In this document: piece by piece, positions 16,476 to 24,347 of the stretch
How positions within the stretch are numbered: the first letter of the stretch is position 1
Layout: each line of letters opens with the position of its first letter
Assembly: GCA_963923035.1 (NCBI GenBank)
Contig: CAWUKT010000072.1
Coordinates: 1-36,788 of the forward strand
Direction of reading: 5' to 3'
Length of the DNA stretch: 36,788 nucleotides
Origin: CAWUKT01 sp963923035
GTDB lineage: Bacteria; Bacteroidota; Bacteroidia; J057; JADKCL01
The notes under the pieces: model-generated
What the model was told of the DNA's origin: nothing
Seen by the model: only the letters and a program-made list of their open reading frames with translations
Database searches by the model: none
Position numbers and translations under genes: made by a program

Positions 16476-17087
16476 TTATACTTTCATGCAATCCAGAAAG
16501 TAATCGTAGCTGTCCAGGACAATCTGAAGATCGTCCTCTTCGTACATGGCCATCCGGTCCCGGATCGCCAGTGAGCAAACCCCGTGGACATAGGCCCACA
16601 AGGAATAGGCAATCCCCCGGGAATCACCCGGTCGGATCCGCCCTTTCTCCAAGCATTCCTTCACCGTTCCTTCCAACAGGTGGAAAACGGATCCCCCAAC
16701 TTCCCATGTATCATCCTCTTTGTGGTCCAAATGGTCCATTGGAGAGCGCATGATGAACATCAGGTCGTACTTTTCGGGGTTTTTGAGGGCAAAATCGATG
16801 TAATATCGGCCCAAAAAGCGCAGTCGCTCGAAGGGTTCGGAGATGAGTCCGGCCCGGCCAATCTCGTCCCGGAAGTGGGTAAATGCCAGGATATGCAGCT
16901 CGTACAGAATCTCATTTTTGTCCTGGAAATAGAGGTAAATGGTCGCCGGACTGTACTCGATGGACTGGGCTATTTTCCGGATTGAAGTCTTCTCCGGACC
17001 CAGCTCCAAAAACAGTTTCATGGCCGCCTCAAGGATGGCGGATTTCATCTGGCGCTTCTCTCTTTCTTTCCGTTCTGCAATTCCCAT
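16476..17087 (-). CDS. TetR/AcrR-family repressor of the efflux operon
   Basis: From the ATG at 17087 the protein is 203 aa. Its N-terminal helix-turn-helix is typical: KSAILEAAMKLFLELGPEKT, then SIRKIAQSIEYSPATIYLYF, then DKNEILYEL. The C-terminal helical ligand domain is divergent, as usual. It lies directly upstream of the tolC-adaptor-MBL-pump genes on the same strand. The same 13-bp palindrome (TGAACA-N-TGTTCA) occurs 25 bp before its own ATG and, exactly or with one change, twice before tolC, the pattern expected of a repressor controlling itself and its operon. The longer frame from 17105 uses a TTG start and is less likely. The inducer is unknown, probably a pump substrate. Confidence 0.93.
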   Translation of the reverse strand: MGIAERKEREKRQMKSAILEAAMKLFLELGPEKTSIRKIAQSIEYSPATIYLYFQDKNEILYELHILAFTHFRDEIGRAGLISEPFERLRFLGRYYIDFALKNPEKYDLMFIMRSPMDHLDHKEDDTWEVGGSVFHLLEGTVKECLEKGRIRPGDSRGIAYSLWAYVHGVCSLAIRDRMAMYEEDDLQIVLDSYDYFLDCMKV

Positions 17088-17111
17088 ATTACTGCTTTTG
17101 AACAAACTTAC

Positions 17112-17124
17112 TGAACACTGTTCA
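17112..17124. promoter_or_regulatory. candidate TetR operator 3 (tetR promoter)
   Basis: TGAACA-c-TGTTCA is a perfect 6+1+6 palindrome centred about 31 bp upstream of the tetR ATG. It matches operator 2 apart from the central base, supporting autoregulation. Confidence 0.72.
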
Positions 17125-17190
17125 TTTTTTCAAGTCTCCGATTGAAAATTGAAAGCTGACCAATGTCAGGAACAGGGCTGACCGCAAGGG

Positions 17191-17221
17191 TTTTTACCCC
17201 GGGTGCCTTCACCTAGCTTTG
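17191..17221 (+). promoter_or_regulatory. promoter of the universal stress protein gene
   Basis: TAGCTTTG at 17214-17221 matches the Bacteroidota -7 consensus TAnnTTTG exactly. A T-run (TTTTT at 17191-17195) sits about 19 bp upstream, where the TTTG element is expected, but lacks the G. The ATG is 29 bp downstream. Confidence 0.6.
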
Positions 17222-17250
17222 GATCAATCAATTGAATACCTGAGAATATC

Positions 17251-18165
17251 ATGCAAAATTCTAAACCCAAAATAACTGCTCAGGCCTCTGGAAAGGAGAT
17301 TGGGACGAAGTCTGCGGTGGAAACCCGCATCGGCAAGATCGTGTTCGCAACCGACTTCTCTGATTGCAGTCGGAATGCGATGGAATACGCGGCCTGGCTG
17401 GCCGATCAATTTTCAGCTGAACTTCACCTGTTCCATTCGGTGGGCCTCCCGGTGGGCAACTCGGACATGCTGGTCAATCCGATTAGCATGTTGGAGAAAA
17501 TCGCGGACGACCGCCTGGTCAAGTTGGAGAACGAGTTGAGAGAAAAATATCCGGCCATCGGCGAAAAGATGGACCACGACCGCCGCTCAGGCTTTCCTTC
17601 GGAAAACATTGTGCGGCAGGCCGCCGAGCAAGACGCCGATGTCCTCGTCGTCGGCTCCAAAGGCATCCGCACCGGCCTGCACTGGCTGGCCGGCAGCACC
17701 AACGGCGAAGTGGTTCGCCGGGCGGAGTGCCCCGTGCTGGCGGTTCCGGCCGACAGCAAGCCCGCCCCGATCCGCAATGTGGTCATTGCAGCCGATCTGG
17801 ATAAGATTCCAAAGAAGGGCTTGGATTACGTCTCGGAAATCGTCCGGAAATTTGATGCGGAGCTGTCAGTGCTCCACGTCATTCCTCCCCGCGAGCATTT
17901 TTCCCCCTCCGCTTACGAAGAATTCAAACTGGACTTCATGAGCCAGTGTTCCCTGGAACGGGTCAGTTTCCACCTGTTTGAAACCGACCAGGATTCGGTG
18001 GTGAAGGCGATTCAGGATTATACCGGCTTTGAAAATGCCGATCTGATTGTGATGACCTCCCGGCCCCGCAACCTGCTCGCCCGGTTGTTCCAGCGGAGCG
18101 AAACGAAATGGATGACCTTGGAGACCAAGGTACCCCTGCTCATTTTACACGAGCAACCTGAATGA
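17251..18165 (+). CDS. tandem UspA-domain universal stress protein
   Basis: The 304-aa cytoplasmic protein has two UspA domains, about 28-166 and 173-302, after a polar N-terminal tail. Domain 1 begins GKIVFATDFSDCSRNAMEYA and has the full ATP-binding motif G-x2-G-x9-G-S (G135-S-K-G138, then GST at 148). Domain 2 is more divergent: MTSRPRNLLARLFQRSETKW stands where that motif should be and the glycines are lost, so only domain 1 is likely to bind ATP. Such proteins help cells survive starvation, redox and oxygen stress; the molecular role is often unclear. It is a single-gene unit with its own promoter and a strong terminator. Confidence 0.92.
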   Translation: MQNSKPKITAQASGKEIGTKSAVETRIGKIVFATDFSDCSRNAMEYAAWLADQFSAELHLFHSVGLPVGNSDMLVNPISMLEKIADDRLVKLENELREKYPAIGEKMDHDRRSGFPSENIVRQAAEQDADVLVVGSKGIRTGLHWLAGSTNGEVVRRAECPVLAVPADSKPAPIRNVVIAADLDKIPKKGLDYVSEIVRKFDAELSVLHVIPPREHFSPSAYEEFKLDFMSQCSLERVSFHLFETDQDSVVKAIQDYTGFENADLIVMTSRPRNLLARLFQRSETKWMTLETKVPLLILHEQPE

Positions 18166-18234
18166 CATACGGCGCTCCCATACCCATGGCACGTCCCACG
18201 ATGATTGCACACTCAATGTTCAATTGATCAAATG

Positions 18235-18260
18235 ACCGGTCCCAATGGACCGGTTTTTTT
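18235..18260 (+). terminator. intrinsic terminator of the universal stress protein gene
   Basis: ACCGGTCC (18235-18242), loop CAAT, GGACCGGT (18247-18254), then a run of T to 18260. This is an 8-bp perfect stem with a classical T-tract. Confidence 0.92.
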
Positions 18261-18328
18261 AATCCGGGGTTTATTCCCCCCAGCGTTCATTTTCTCCCCT
18301 TCCTTAGTTAATTTGCAAATACGAAGTG

Positions 18329-19858
18329 ATGAACCCGACAACGATAAATTACGAATTGGACGTTTACAAGGCACTTTTCGAATCGGCAGCAGAAGGATTG
18401 GTCGTCGCAGACTTTTCCGGAACCATCCGGATGGTCAATCCGCGGATCCAGGAACTGTTCGGTTACGCACCCAAGGAAGTCATCGGACAGTCGATCGAAT
18501 TTCTTCTGCCGGAGCGGATTCGGGAGCGTCACGTCGGAATGCGGGATTCTTTTCACCAAAACCCGAGCCGCCGTTCCATGGGAAGGGGCCGGGACTTGAA
18601 TGCCCGGCGGAAAGATGGCACTGAATTTCCCGTGGAAGTCTCGCTGAACCACTTCCGGGTCAATGGCGATCGCTTGGTCATGGCCCTGATCACGGACATC
18701 ACCCTGCGGAAAGAGGCCGAAGAGAAGCTGGCGAACCTGAACCAGGACCTGGAAGTAAGGGTACGTGCCCGGACCCGGGAACTGCACGACAGCCAACGTC
18801 TTTTCAACCTCATTGCCCGAAACTTCCCCTCTGGCTCCATCAATGTATTTGACCGAAACCTCAACTATATCTATGTCGAGGGAAAGGAGCTGTACAAAAT
18901 GGGGGTGACCAGCGAAAAATTGACCGGGACCAGCTACCTCGACCATGTCGATCCGGAACTCCACGAAGAGATTCGGGAGCATTTCGAGACCGTTTTTCAA
19001 GGCAAAGACGCTGTGTTCGAAATTGCCCACAAGGGGCATCAATACGAGATGTCGGCGGTAGGGCTGCCAAATGAGGAGGGAGAAATCGAGCAAATTCTGG
19101 TGGTGGAGCACAATATTTCCCGCCAAAAGGAAGCGCAGGAAGAAGTTCGGAGGGCCCTGGAAACGGAGCGGGAGTTGAACGAATTGAAATCCCGGTTTGT
19201 CTCAATGGCCTCCCATGAATTCCGCACCCCGCTCAGCACCATTCTGACTTCCGCGTCGTTGGTGTCCCGGTACGAGCTGCCCGAGCAGGCCGAGCGCCGG
19301 CAAAAGCACCTCCAGCGGATTCAGAACTCCGTTCGCAACCTCACTTCGATCCTGGACGATTTCCTCTCTCTGGACAAGCTCGAAACCGGCAAAATCCATT
19401 GCTATCCCGAGCCCTTCCAACTGAAAGAGCATATTGAGGACATCGTAGAGGAAATGGAGGTCATCTTGAAAGAAGGCCAAACCCTGGTGGTGGACTATGA
19501 CGGAGCCAATGATGTGGTCCTCGATCCCCGCTTGGTCCGCAATGCCCTCATCAACCTCATCTCCAATGCCATAAAATATTCTCCCGAAGCAACTCAGATC
19601 ACCATTCGGGTCAGAAACAACGGCGAATTTGTCACGATGGAGGTCATCGACCAGGGAATTGGTATTCCTGAAGAAGACCAACAGCATATATTTGACCGAT
19701 TCTTCCGGGCGACGAATGCCATCAATATCCAGGGAACTGGGTTGGGGCTGAACATCGTGCGCAAATATCTCCTCCTGATGAATGGAGATATCCGATTTGA
19801 GAGTATCCCTGGGCAGGGAACAACTTTTTTCATCCACCTGCCCGCTCATATAAAGTAG
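18329..19858 (+). CDS. soluble PAS-sensor histidine kinase
   Basis: The 509-aa protein has no membrane segment or signal peptide. An N-terminal PAS domain (about 10-125: ALFESAAEGLVVADFSGTIR, RRKDGTEFPVEVSL, ITDIT) is followed by a coiled linker and a second PAS-like domain (about 155-265). The HisKA domain carries MASHEFRTPL with phospho-accepting His296, and the ATPase domain shows NLISNAIKYS (N box), DQGIGI (G1) and GTGLGLNI (G2). The ATG at 18329 is preferred to the GTG just before it. Its stop is 2 bp before the REC-CRP gene, so the two form a two-component pair. The signal is unknown; no heme- or flavin-binding motif is evident in either PAS domain. Confidence 0.92.
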   Translation: MNPTTINYELDVYKALFESAAEGLVVADFSGTIRMVNPRIQELFGYAPKEVIGQSIEFLLPERIRERHVGMRDSFHQNPSRRSMGRGRDLNARRKDGTEFPVEVSLNHFRVNGDRLVMALITDITLRKEAEEKLANLNQDLEVRVRARTRELHDSQRLFNLIARNFPSGSINVFDRNLNYIYVEGKELYKMGVTSEKLTGTSYLDHVDPELHEEIREHFETVFQGKDAVFEIAHKGHQYEMSAVGLPNEEGEIEQILVVEHNISRQKEAQEEVRRALETERELNELKSRFVSMASHEFRTPLSTILTSASLVSRYELPEQAERRQKHLQRIQNSVRNLTSILDDFLSLDKLETGKIHCYPEPFQLKEHIEDIVEEMEVILKEGQTLVVDYDGANDVVLDPRLVRNALINLISNAIKYSPEATQITIRVRNNGEFVTMEVIDQGIGIPEEDQQHIFDRFFRATNAINIQGTGLGLNIVRKYLLLMNGDIRFESIPGQGTTFFIHLPAHIK

Positions 19859-19860
19859 CT

Positions 19861-20925
19861 ATGAAAAGAATCCTGCTGATTGAAGACAATCCAGAAATGC
19901 GGGAGAACACCGCAGAGATCCTGGAATTCGCCAATTACGAGATCCACACCGCCAACAATGGCAAGGAAGGTGTCCGGGTTGCCCGGGACATCACTCCGGA
20001 CCTCATCCTTTGCGATATCATGATGCCGGAACTTGATGGATATGGGGTGCTGAACATCCTCAGCCGCGACCCCAATACAGCGGGCATTCCCTTTATCTTC
20101 CTGTCCGCCAAGGCGGATCGGAGCGATGTGCGCAAGGGCATGACCCTCGGAGCGGACGATTACATCACGAAGCCCTTTGAAGAGACGGAGCTGCTGGAAG
20201 CGATTGAGAGCCGGTTGAAGCGGAGTGAGATTGTGAAAAAGGACTTTGAGCCGGGGATGGATGGCATCAATGCTTTCTTCGATGAAGTCCGGGGGGACCA
20301 CGCTTTGCTGGAACTCTCGGAAGGCCGCCGGATCCGCCGCTACAAAGCCAAAGAGTTGATTTTCCGGGAGGGTGACCTGCCCCGGGATTTGTTTTATATC
20401 ATCAAGGGCAAGGTCAAGACCTGGCGGATGAACGACGAAGGAAAAGAGCTGGTGACCCGTTTGTACGGCGACGGCGAATTCCTCGGGTTCATTTCCCTGA
20501 CCATGCAAACGCCTTATAGCCAGAGTGCGGCTTGTTTGGAAGAGACGGAGCTGGCCCAAATTCCCAAGGAAGACTTCCAGGAATTGATGTACAAGAACCG
20601 CGACGTATCCTACCGCTTCATCCGCATGCTGGCGGCGAACGTCCGCGACCGCGAAGAGAAGCTCCTCCACCTCGCCTACGACTCGGTCCGCGCGCGCGTG
20701 GCCGATGTCCTGCTCAAACTGCGCGACAAGTACGGCAAGGAAGGCGAAAAAGAATTCCGCATCAAGATTTCCCGCGACGACCTCGCCTCTATGGCCGGGA
20801 CCGCCACGGAATCGCTGATCCGGACCCTCTCGGAATTCCGTTCCGACAACATGATTGAAAATGCCGGGCGCGAGATCATCGTCAAGGATCCCGAAGCCCT
20901 CGAAAAGGTGAAGCGTTTCTGGTAA
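19861..20925 (+). CDS. response regulator fused to a CRP/FNR-type DNA-binding protein
   Basis: The 354-aa protein joins a receiver domain (1-120; phospho-acceptor Asp52 in LCDIMMPELDG, Lys104 in ITKPF) to a cyclic-nucleotide-type beta-roll (about 150-255: AKELIFREGDLPRDLFYIIKGKV) and a CRP helix-turn-helix (about 285-350: ISRDDLASMAGTATESLIRTL). The beta-roll lacks the Arg-Ser phosphate-binding pair of true cAMP receptors, and FNR-type Cys ligands are absent, so phosphorylation by the upstream kinase is the likely input rather than cAMP or an iron-sulfur cluster. It is cotranscribed with the PAS kinase and ends at a strong terminator. The target genes are not known; the stress-protein gene just upstream is a candidate by proximity only. 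Confidence 0.93.
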   Translation: MKRILLIEDNPEMRENTAEILEFANYEIHTANNGKEGVRVARDITPDLILCDIMMPELDGYGVLNILSRDPNTAGIPFIFLSAKADRSDVRKGMTLGADDYITKPFEETELLEAIESRLKRSEIVKKDFEPGMDGINAFFDEVRGDHALLELSEGRRIRRYKAKELIFREGDLPRDLFYIIKGKVKTWRMNDEGKELVTRLYGDGEFLGFISLTMQTPYSQSAACLEETELAQIPKEDFQELMYKNRDVSYRFIRMLAANVRDREEKLLHLAYDSVRARVADVLLKLRDKYGKEGEKEFRIKISRDDLASMAGTATESLIRTLSEFRSDNMIENAGREIIVKDPEALEKVKRFW

Positions 20926-20952
20926 GCAGAAACGACAGGCATCAAAATAGAG

Positions 20953-20981
20953 CAGGCGCGGGAAACCGCGCCTGTTTTTTT
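20953..20981 (+). terminator. intrinsic terminator of the kinase-regulator operon
   Basis: CAGGCGCGG (20953-20961), tetraloop GAAA, CCGCGCCTG (20966-20974), then TTTTTTT. It is a very stable 9-bp stem and sits between convergent genes; it may also act on the opposite strand. Confidence 0.93.
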
Positions 20982-21010
20982 ATACTCAATTGAAACCAGA
21001 AGTTGCGTGT

Positions 21011-21421
21011 CTATTCCGCTTCGAAGCGGATCTGGGTAATCAGGAACGATTCCCCCGTCTTTTTCACGAAGATATTCGTGTCGAAGTTGCCGCCGCTCGT
21101 CGTCGTGCTGCCGGTGGCGTAGTAGGTCGCACCGGAGTGGCCCTGGTGGATGATCTCAAAGCCGGAAGGCTTGTACTTCTTGAAGAAGTCGGCCATCACA
21201 AAGGTGCCTTGTTGCTTCGAGTAGCTGTTTTCAGCTCCGGGGATCGTGATCTCCACGCTGGAATTGAAATGACTGGCCATGGCATCGGCATCACCGGCCA
21301 CAATGGCACTCTGCACCTGCTTGATGGTCCCCTCGGGACCCTGGGCCTGGACCTGGACGAAGAAGCCCAGCGCGAGGATCAAGGCAAAGGCGGCTTTTGA
21401 TATATAGGTCAGTCCTTTCAT
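21011..21421 (-). CDS. DUF4783-like secreted protein
   Basis: The 136-aa protein starts with a signal peptide (MKGLTYISKAAFALILALGF, cleaved near VQAQG). The mature 110 residues form a small cone-like fold: an N-terminal helix pair (GTIKQVQSAIVAGDADAMASHF), then strands (VEITIPGAENSYSKQQ, FEIIHQGHSGATYYATGS, FLITQIRFE). This matches DUF4783, a family I know from Bacteroidota, related in shape to NTF2/SnoaL proteins. Its location is periplasm or cell exterior and its function unknown. The second of two nearby ATGs is chosen (the other is at 21427). It is convergent with the REC-CRP regulator and shares the strong hairpin with it. Confidence 0.82.
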   Translation of the reverse strand: MKGLTYISKAAFALILALGFFVQVQAQGPEGTIKQVQSAIVAGDADAMASHFNSSVEITIPGAENSYSKQQGTFVMADFFKKYKPSGFEIIHQGHSGATYYATGSTTTSGGNFDTNIFVKKTGESFLITQIRFEAE

Positions 21422-21534
21422 AATCATCTAAATTGTACTACACATTTACTTGCACAATCCGTGCCACTCTTGATGAAGTTCACAAAAATTGGCTAAAAAT
21501 GGAAAACAACTTCCATATCTATTGCTAACTCCGC

Positions 21535-21605
21535 ATCTTCCCTCCGGTTTTCCTTTCTTTCCGGGCCATTTTCCTACCCTTCCATTTCCATTTCCATTTC
21601 CCCCT
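21535..21605 (+). repeat. polypyrimidine tract with short TTCCAT repeats
   Basis: In the gap between the DUF4783-like and outer-membrane protein genes the plus strand is strongly C/T-rich over about 70 bases, with three TTCCAT units in tandem (21580-21597) followed by TTCCCC. No coding frame or known site is visible. It is a simple-sequence region that might vary in copy number. Confidence 0.5.
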
Positions 21606-21669
21606 CAAGGTCCTGCCTACTGTCTTCCAACCACCTGCGGATTGGACAAATAGTCACGGGGAATTCCGC

Positions 21670-22266
21670 TTATTTCTGCCGGGGTGCTTCCGGATCCGGG
21701 ACCCAGCTCCGGTCGTCCTTTTTCAAGGGGATTCGGAAATTGATTCCGGCGGTAATGGTGCGCTGGGCCTGGTCGCCCAACGTCCACTTGTATTCGAAGA
21801 AAGGCCCGATCTGCTTGGGAAAGAGGTGGATACCACCGCCCACATTGAACCCGAAATAATTCTCGTCCAGGGGCGTCCCGAGCAGGGTCCCGTCTTCGCT
21901 CGCCTCTCCGTCATATTCATAGACATGGGTCAGGTTGCCCCCGAAAAGCGGATAGACCGTAGCGATGTTCTTGATTTTGATGTCGATATGGATGTTGAAA
22001 TCGGCGGTCCAAACCTGTCGTTCCCGGATGATCCGGGCGCCAGTCGTATCGGGCCCGTCGTAGCCCGTCGGAATGAAATAGGTGAATTCAGGCCCAAAGG
22101 AAAGCCACTTGGGCAGGGCATAGTACAAGCGAAAATGACCGCCTTCAAATTCGTCTTGGATCCGGTAGCTCACCCCCGGCCCGATCAACAAAGAAGAGGA
22201 TTGGGCGGAAAGAAAACCCGTTCCCACGGTCATCAGCAGCACCAAAACAAAGAGAAACTTTTTCAT
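21670..22266 (-). CDS. outer-membrane beta-barrel-type protein
   Basis: The 198-aa protein has a signal peptide (MKKFLFVLVLLMTVGTGFLSAQ). The rest alternates hydrophobic and polar residues in short strands (FRLYYALPKWLSFGPEFTYF, FNIHIDIKIKNIATVYPLFG, NYFGFNVGGGIHLF, RTITAGINFRIPL), with glycine-rich turns, as in small 8-stranded outer-membrane barrels of the OmpA/OmpW type. No specific family is certain. After the last strand comes a short polar tail (SWVPDPEAPRQK) instead of the usual terminal aromatic residue, which is slightly unusual. A 56-aa frame upstream ends in ATGA overlap with this start codon. The function is unknown. Confidence 0.8.
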   Translation of the reverse strand: MKKFLFVLVLLMTVGTGFLSAQSSSLLIGPGVSYRIQDEFEGGHFRLYYALPKWLSFGPEFTYFIPTGYDGPDTTGARIIRERQVWTADFNIHIDIKIKNIATVYPLFGGNLTHVYEYDGEASEDGTLLGTPLDENYFGFNVGGGIHLFPKQIGPFFEYKWTLGDQAQRTITAGINFRIPLKKDDRSWVPDPEAPRQK

Positions 22267-22433
22267 AACGCATCAAGGGTTAATTCCGGCGTGGCAAATG
22301 TCCGCCAGCGTATATCGTAATCAAAGGTTGAGAGGTTGACATTTTTCACCCGCGTCTGGGTAGGCTTTTTCCCCTCTAAATCCGCCCCACGAGCAATGAA
22401 ATACGGCTCTTCTGAAAGGTTGAATTCGTTCAT
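22263..22433 (-). CDS. possible 56-aa protein coupled to the outer-membrane protein
   Basis: An ATG at 22433 opens a 57-codon frame that ends in TGA overlapping the next ATG (ATGA). The translation (beginning MNEFNLSEEPYFIARGADLE, ending TPELTLDAL) has a balanced, protein-like composition with aromatic and charged residues and no low-complexity runs. There is no signal peptide and no family I recognise. A perfect TACATTTG (a -7-type box) lies immediately before the ATG; transcription from it would begin slightly inside this frame, which counts against the frame or points to a later start. The ATGA overlap is the strongest argument for it. It could be a degraded gene end. Confidence 0.4.
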   Translation of the reverse strand: MNEFNLSEEPYFIARGADLEGKKPTQTRVKNVNLSTFDYDIRWRTFATPELTLDAL

Positions 22434-22847
22434 CAAATGTATTTAACGCAAGTGCTGTATTGATTCTCTCAGTTCGTCCTTTAAATGTAAAAAATTGTGA
22501 TTCAAAGGACAATCCTCCGGAGAAAATTGAGGGTCAATGGAGAAGAATTGGCTTGATGGAGAATGCCGGCTTTGGAAAAGGAGGAGTTTTGGGGTCGGAT
22601 TAGGGAGGAAAAGGGGAGAATGAAGAGAGGAGGAAAACAAAAGGGGAGGGATAGGATGGGAAAAAACAGCCCTTGATATTGCTGATTTCGGCATTCAAAG
22701 CGCTCTAATCACCATCGGAATGAACCGGTAATTTGACTTCCTTGGGAGAAGATGATCTTTGCCCCTTCATTTCCCATTCCCCATTCGACAAATCCCTTTC
22801 AATCACTTATCTTTGCTCTCTATTAAAAAACTGTACCGTCGCCCTGC
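22434..22847. other. 414-bp gap with a polypurine tract
   Basis: Over about 70 bases (22601-22670) the plus strand is more than 90 percent purine, built from GGGAGG, GGAAAA and AAGGGG words, and the wider segment 22550-22680 is also purine-rich. Frames crossing it translate to low-complexity Ser/Pro/Phe strings and are not genes. The right end holds the promoter of the GH3 gene. I see no RNA gene here. Confidence 0.55.
22784..22815 (+). promoter_or_regulatory. promoter of the GH3-dxr-rseP operon
   Basis: TATCTTTG at 22808-22815 matches the Bacteroidota -7 consensus TAnnTTTG exactly. TTCG at 22784-22787, 20 bp upstream, is one base from the TTTG element. The ATG at 22848 lies 32 bp downstream. 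Confidence 0.62.
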
Positions 22848-24347
22848 ATGGGATTGAAACGTTTCATAGGAGAAATTTGGGCCCGTCGCCGCACCCGGGC
22901 CATCCGTCGTGAACACCAAGATCCGGTCGCTTCTCAACGACGCACTTTCCAACACCTTATCCGTCAGGGCCGAAAGACCCAGTTTGGAGCCGATCATGGC
23001 TTTGACCAGATCGAATCTCCCGCTGACTTTCAGAAAAAAGTTCCGGTGCGGAACTACGAACAGGCACGCCAGTATTTCGATGCCATCCGCGACGGCCATC
23101 CCAACGTCGCGTGGCCCGGCAAGCCGCTCTACCTCGCCAAGACTTCGGGCACGACTTCCGGCGCGAAGTACATACCGATCACGCGTGATTCCATCCGACA
23201 GCAGATCAAAGCTGCCCGCGATTCCCTCATGTTCTACATGGTCAACAGCGGCAATTCGGCGTTTTTGGACGGGAAAATGATGTTCCTGAGCGGAAGCCCG
23301 GCTCTGGGCACCAATGAAGCTGGCTTGAAGGTCGGACGTCTGTCCGGCATCGTGAACCATTTTGTGCCCGGCTACCTCACCCGGAACCGGGTACCCACCT
23401 ACGAGACGAATTGCATTGAGGAGTGGGAAGAGAAGGTGGACAAAATCCTCGACGAGGTCATGCCCGAGGACCTGCGGCTCATTTCGGGAATTCCCCCGTG
23501 GGTCCAGATGTTTTTTGAGCGGCTCCACGTCCGGACCGGTAAAACGCCCCTCCAGCAGTGGCCGAATTTGCAGGTTTTCGTCCAGGGCGGCGTCGATTAC
23601 AGCCCCTACAAGGCGGTTTTTCAGCAGTTTTTTGAGAACAAAGTCGACAATGTGGAGGTCTTTCCTGCTTCGGAAGGCTTCCTTGCGATCCAGGATGAGC
23701 TGCCGACCGAAGGCCTGCTCCTGAACCTGGACTATGGGGTATTCTTCGAATTCATCCCCATGGAAGAATACCACAACGAAAATCCCCGGCGTTTGACCAT
23801 TGGAGAGGTGGAACTCGATACCCAGTATGCGATGGCCATTTCGACGGATGCGGGGCTCTGGGCTTACGACCTGGGCGATACGGTGAAGTTTTTGTCGAAA
23901 AATCCCTATCGCTTGAAGGTAACTGGCCGGGTCAAGCACTTCATCAGCGCATTTGGTGAGCATGTGATTTCGGAGGAAGTCAACGCTGCGATGGTCAAGG
24001 CCTGCACCGAATTTGGCGTGGAGATCAATGAATTTACCGTGGCGCCTTTTCTCGGAGAGGGCGAAGGAAACAGCTACCACGAGTGGCTGATTGAGTTTTC
24101 GGAGGTCCCGGCCGATTTGGATGCGTTTGCGGAATTGATCGACCAAGAAATGCGGCGGCAGAACAGTTACTACGATGATCTGCGGAATGGAAACATGTTG
24201 AGGCGGGCTGAGTTACGTAGCTTGAAGGAAAATGCAACCCGTGAGTACATGAAGTCGATCGGGAAGCTAGGAGGACAGAATAAATTTCCCCGGTTGAGCA
24301 ATGACCGAAAGATTGCCGACTGGTTAACTGCATACACCATTGGATAA
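22848..24347 (+). CDS. GH3 auxin-responsive-promoter family protein (acyl-acid-amido synthetase-like)
   Basis: The 499-aa cytoplasmic protein belongs to the GH3 branch of adenylate-forming enzymes. In plants these activate jasmonate, auxin or benzoate as the acyl-adenylate and join it to an amino acid; bacterial members are largely uncharacterised. The ATP motif TSGTTSGAKYIPIT (99-112) is intact, and FPASEGF, DLGDTVKF and the hinge-region VTGRVKHFISAFGEHV match the later family motifs. Length is normal for a bacterial member. It is the first gene behind a clear promoter and its stop codon overlaps the TTG start of dxr, so it is cotranscribed with an isoprenoid gene. Acyl and amine substrates cannot be predicted. 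Confidence 0.92.
   Translation: MGLKRFIGEIWARRRTRAIRREHQDPVASQRRTFQHLIRQGRKTQFGADHGFDQIESPADFQKKVPVRNYEQARQYFDAIRDGHPNVAWPGKPLYLAKTSGTTSGAKYIPITRDSIRQQIKAARDSLMFYMVNSGNSAFLDGKMMFLSGSPALGTNEAGLKVGRLSGIVNHFVPGYLTRNRVPTYETNCIEEWEEKVDKILDEVMPEDLRLISGIPPWVQMFFERLHVRTGKTPLQQWPNLQVFVQGGVDYSPYKAVFQQFFENKVDNVEVFPASEGFLAIQDELPTEGLLLNLDYGVFFEFIPMEEYHNENPRRLTIGEVELDTQYAMAISTDAGLWAYDLGDTVKFLSKNPYRLKVTGRVKHFISAFGEHVISEEVNAAMVKACTEFGVEINEFTVAPFLGEGEGNSYHEWLIEFSEVPADLDAFAELIDQEMRRQNSYYDDLRNGNMLRRAELRSLKENATREYMKSIGKLGGQNKFPRLSNDRKIADWLTAYTIG

Noticed and set aside
22443..22694. 83-aa minus-strand frame in the polypurine gap
   Set aside because: Ser/Pro/Phe/Leu low-complexity translation produced by the purine tract.
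22803..24146. 447-aa minus-strand frame opposite the GH3 gene
   Set aside because: Antisense of a recognised family protein. The frame at 24034-25158 opposite dxr is rejected for the same reason.
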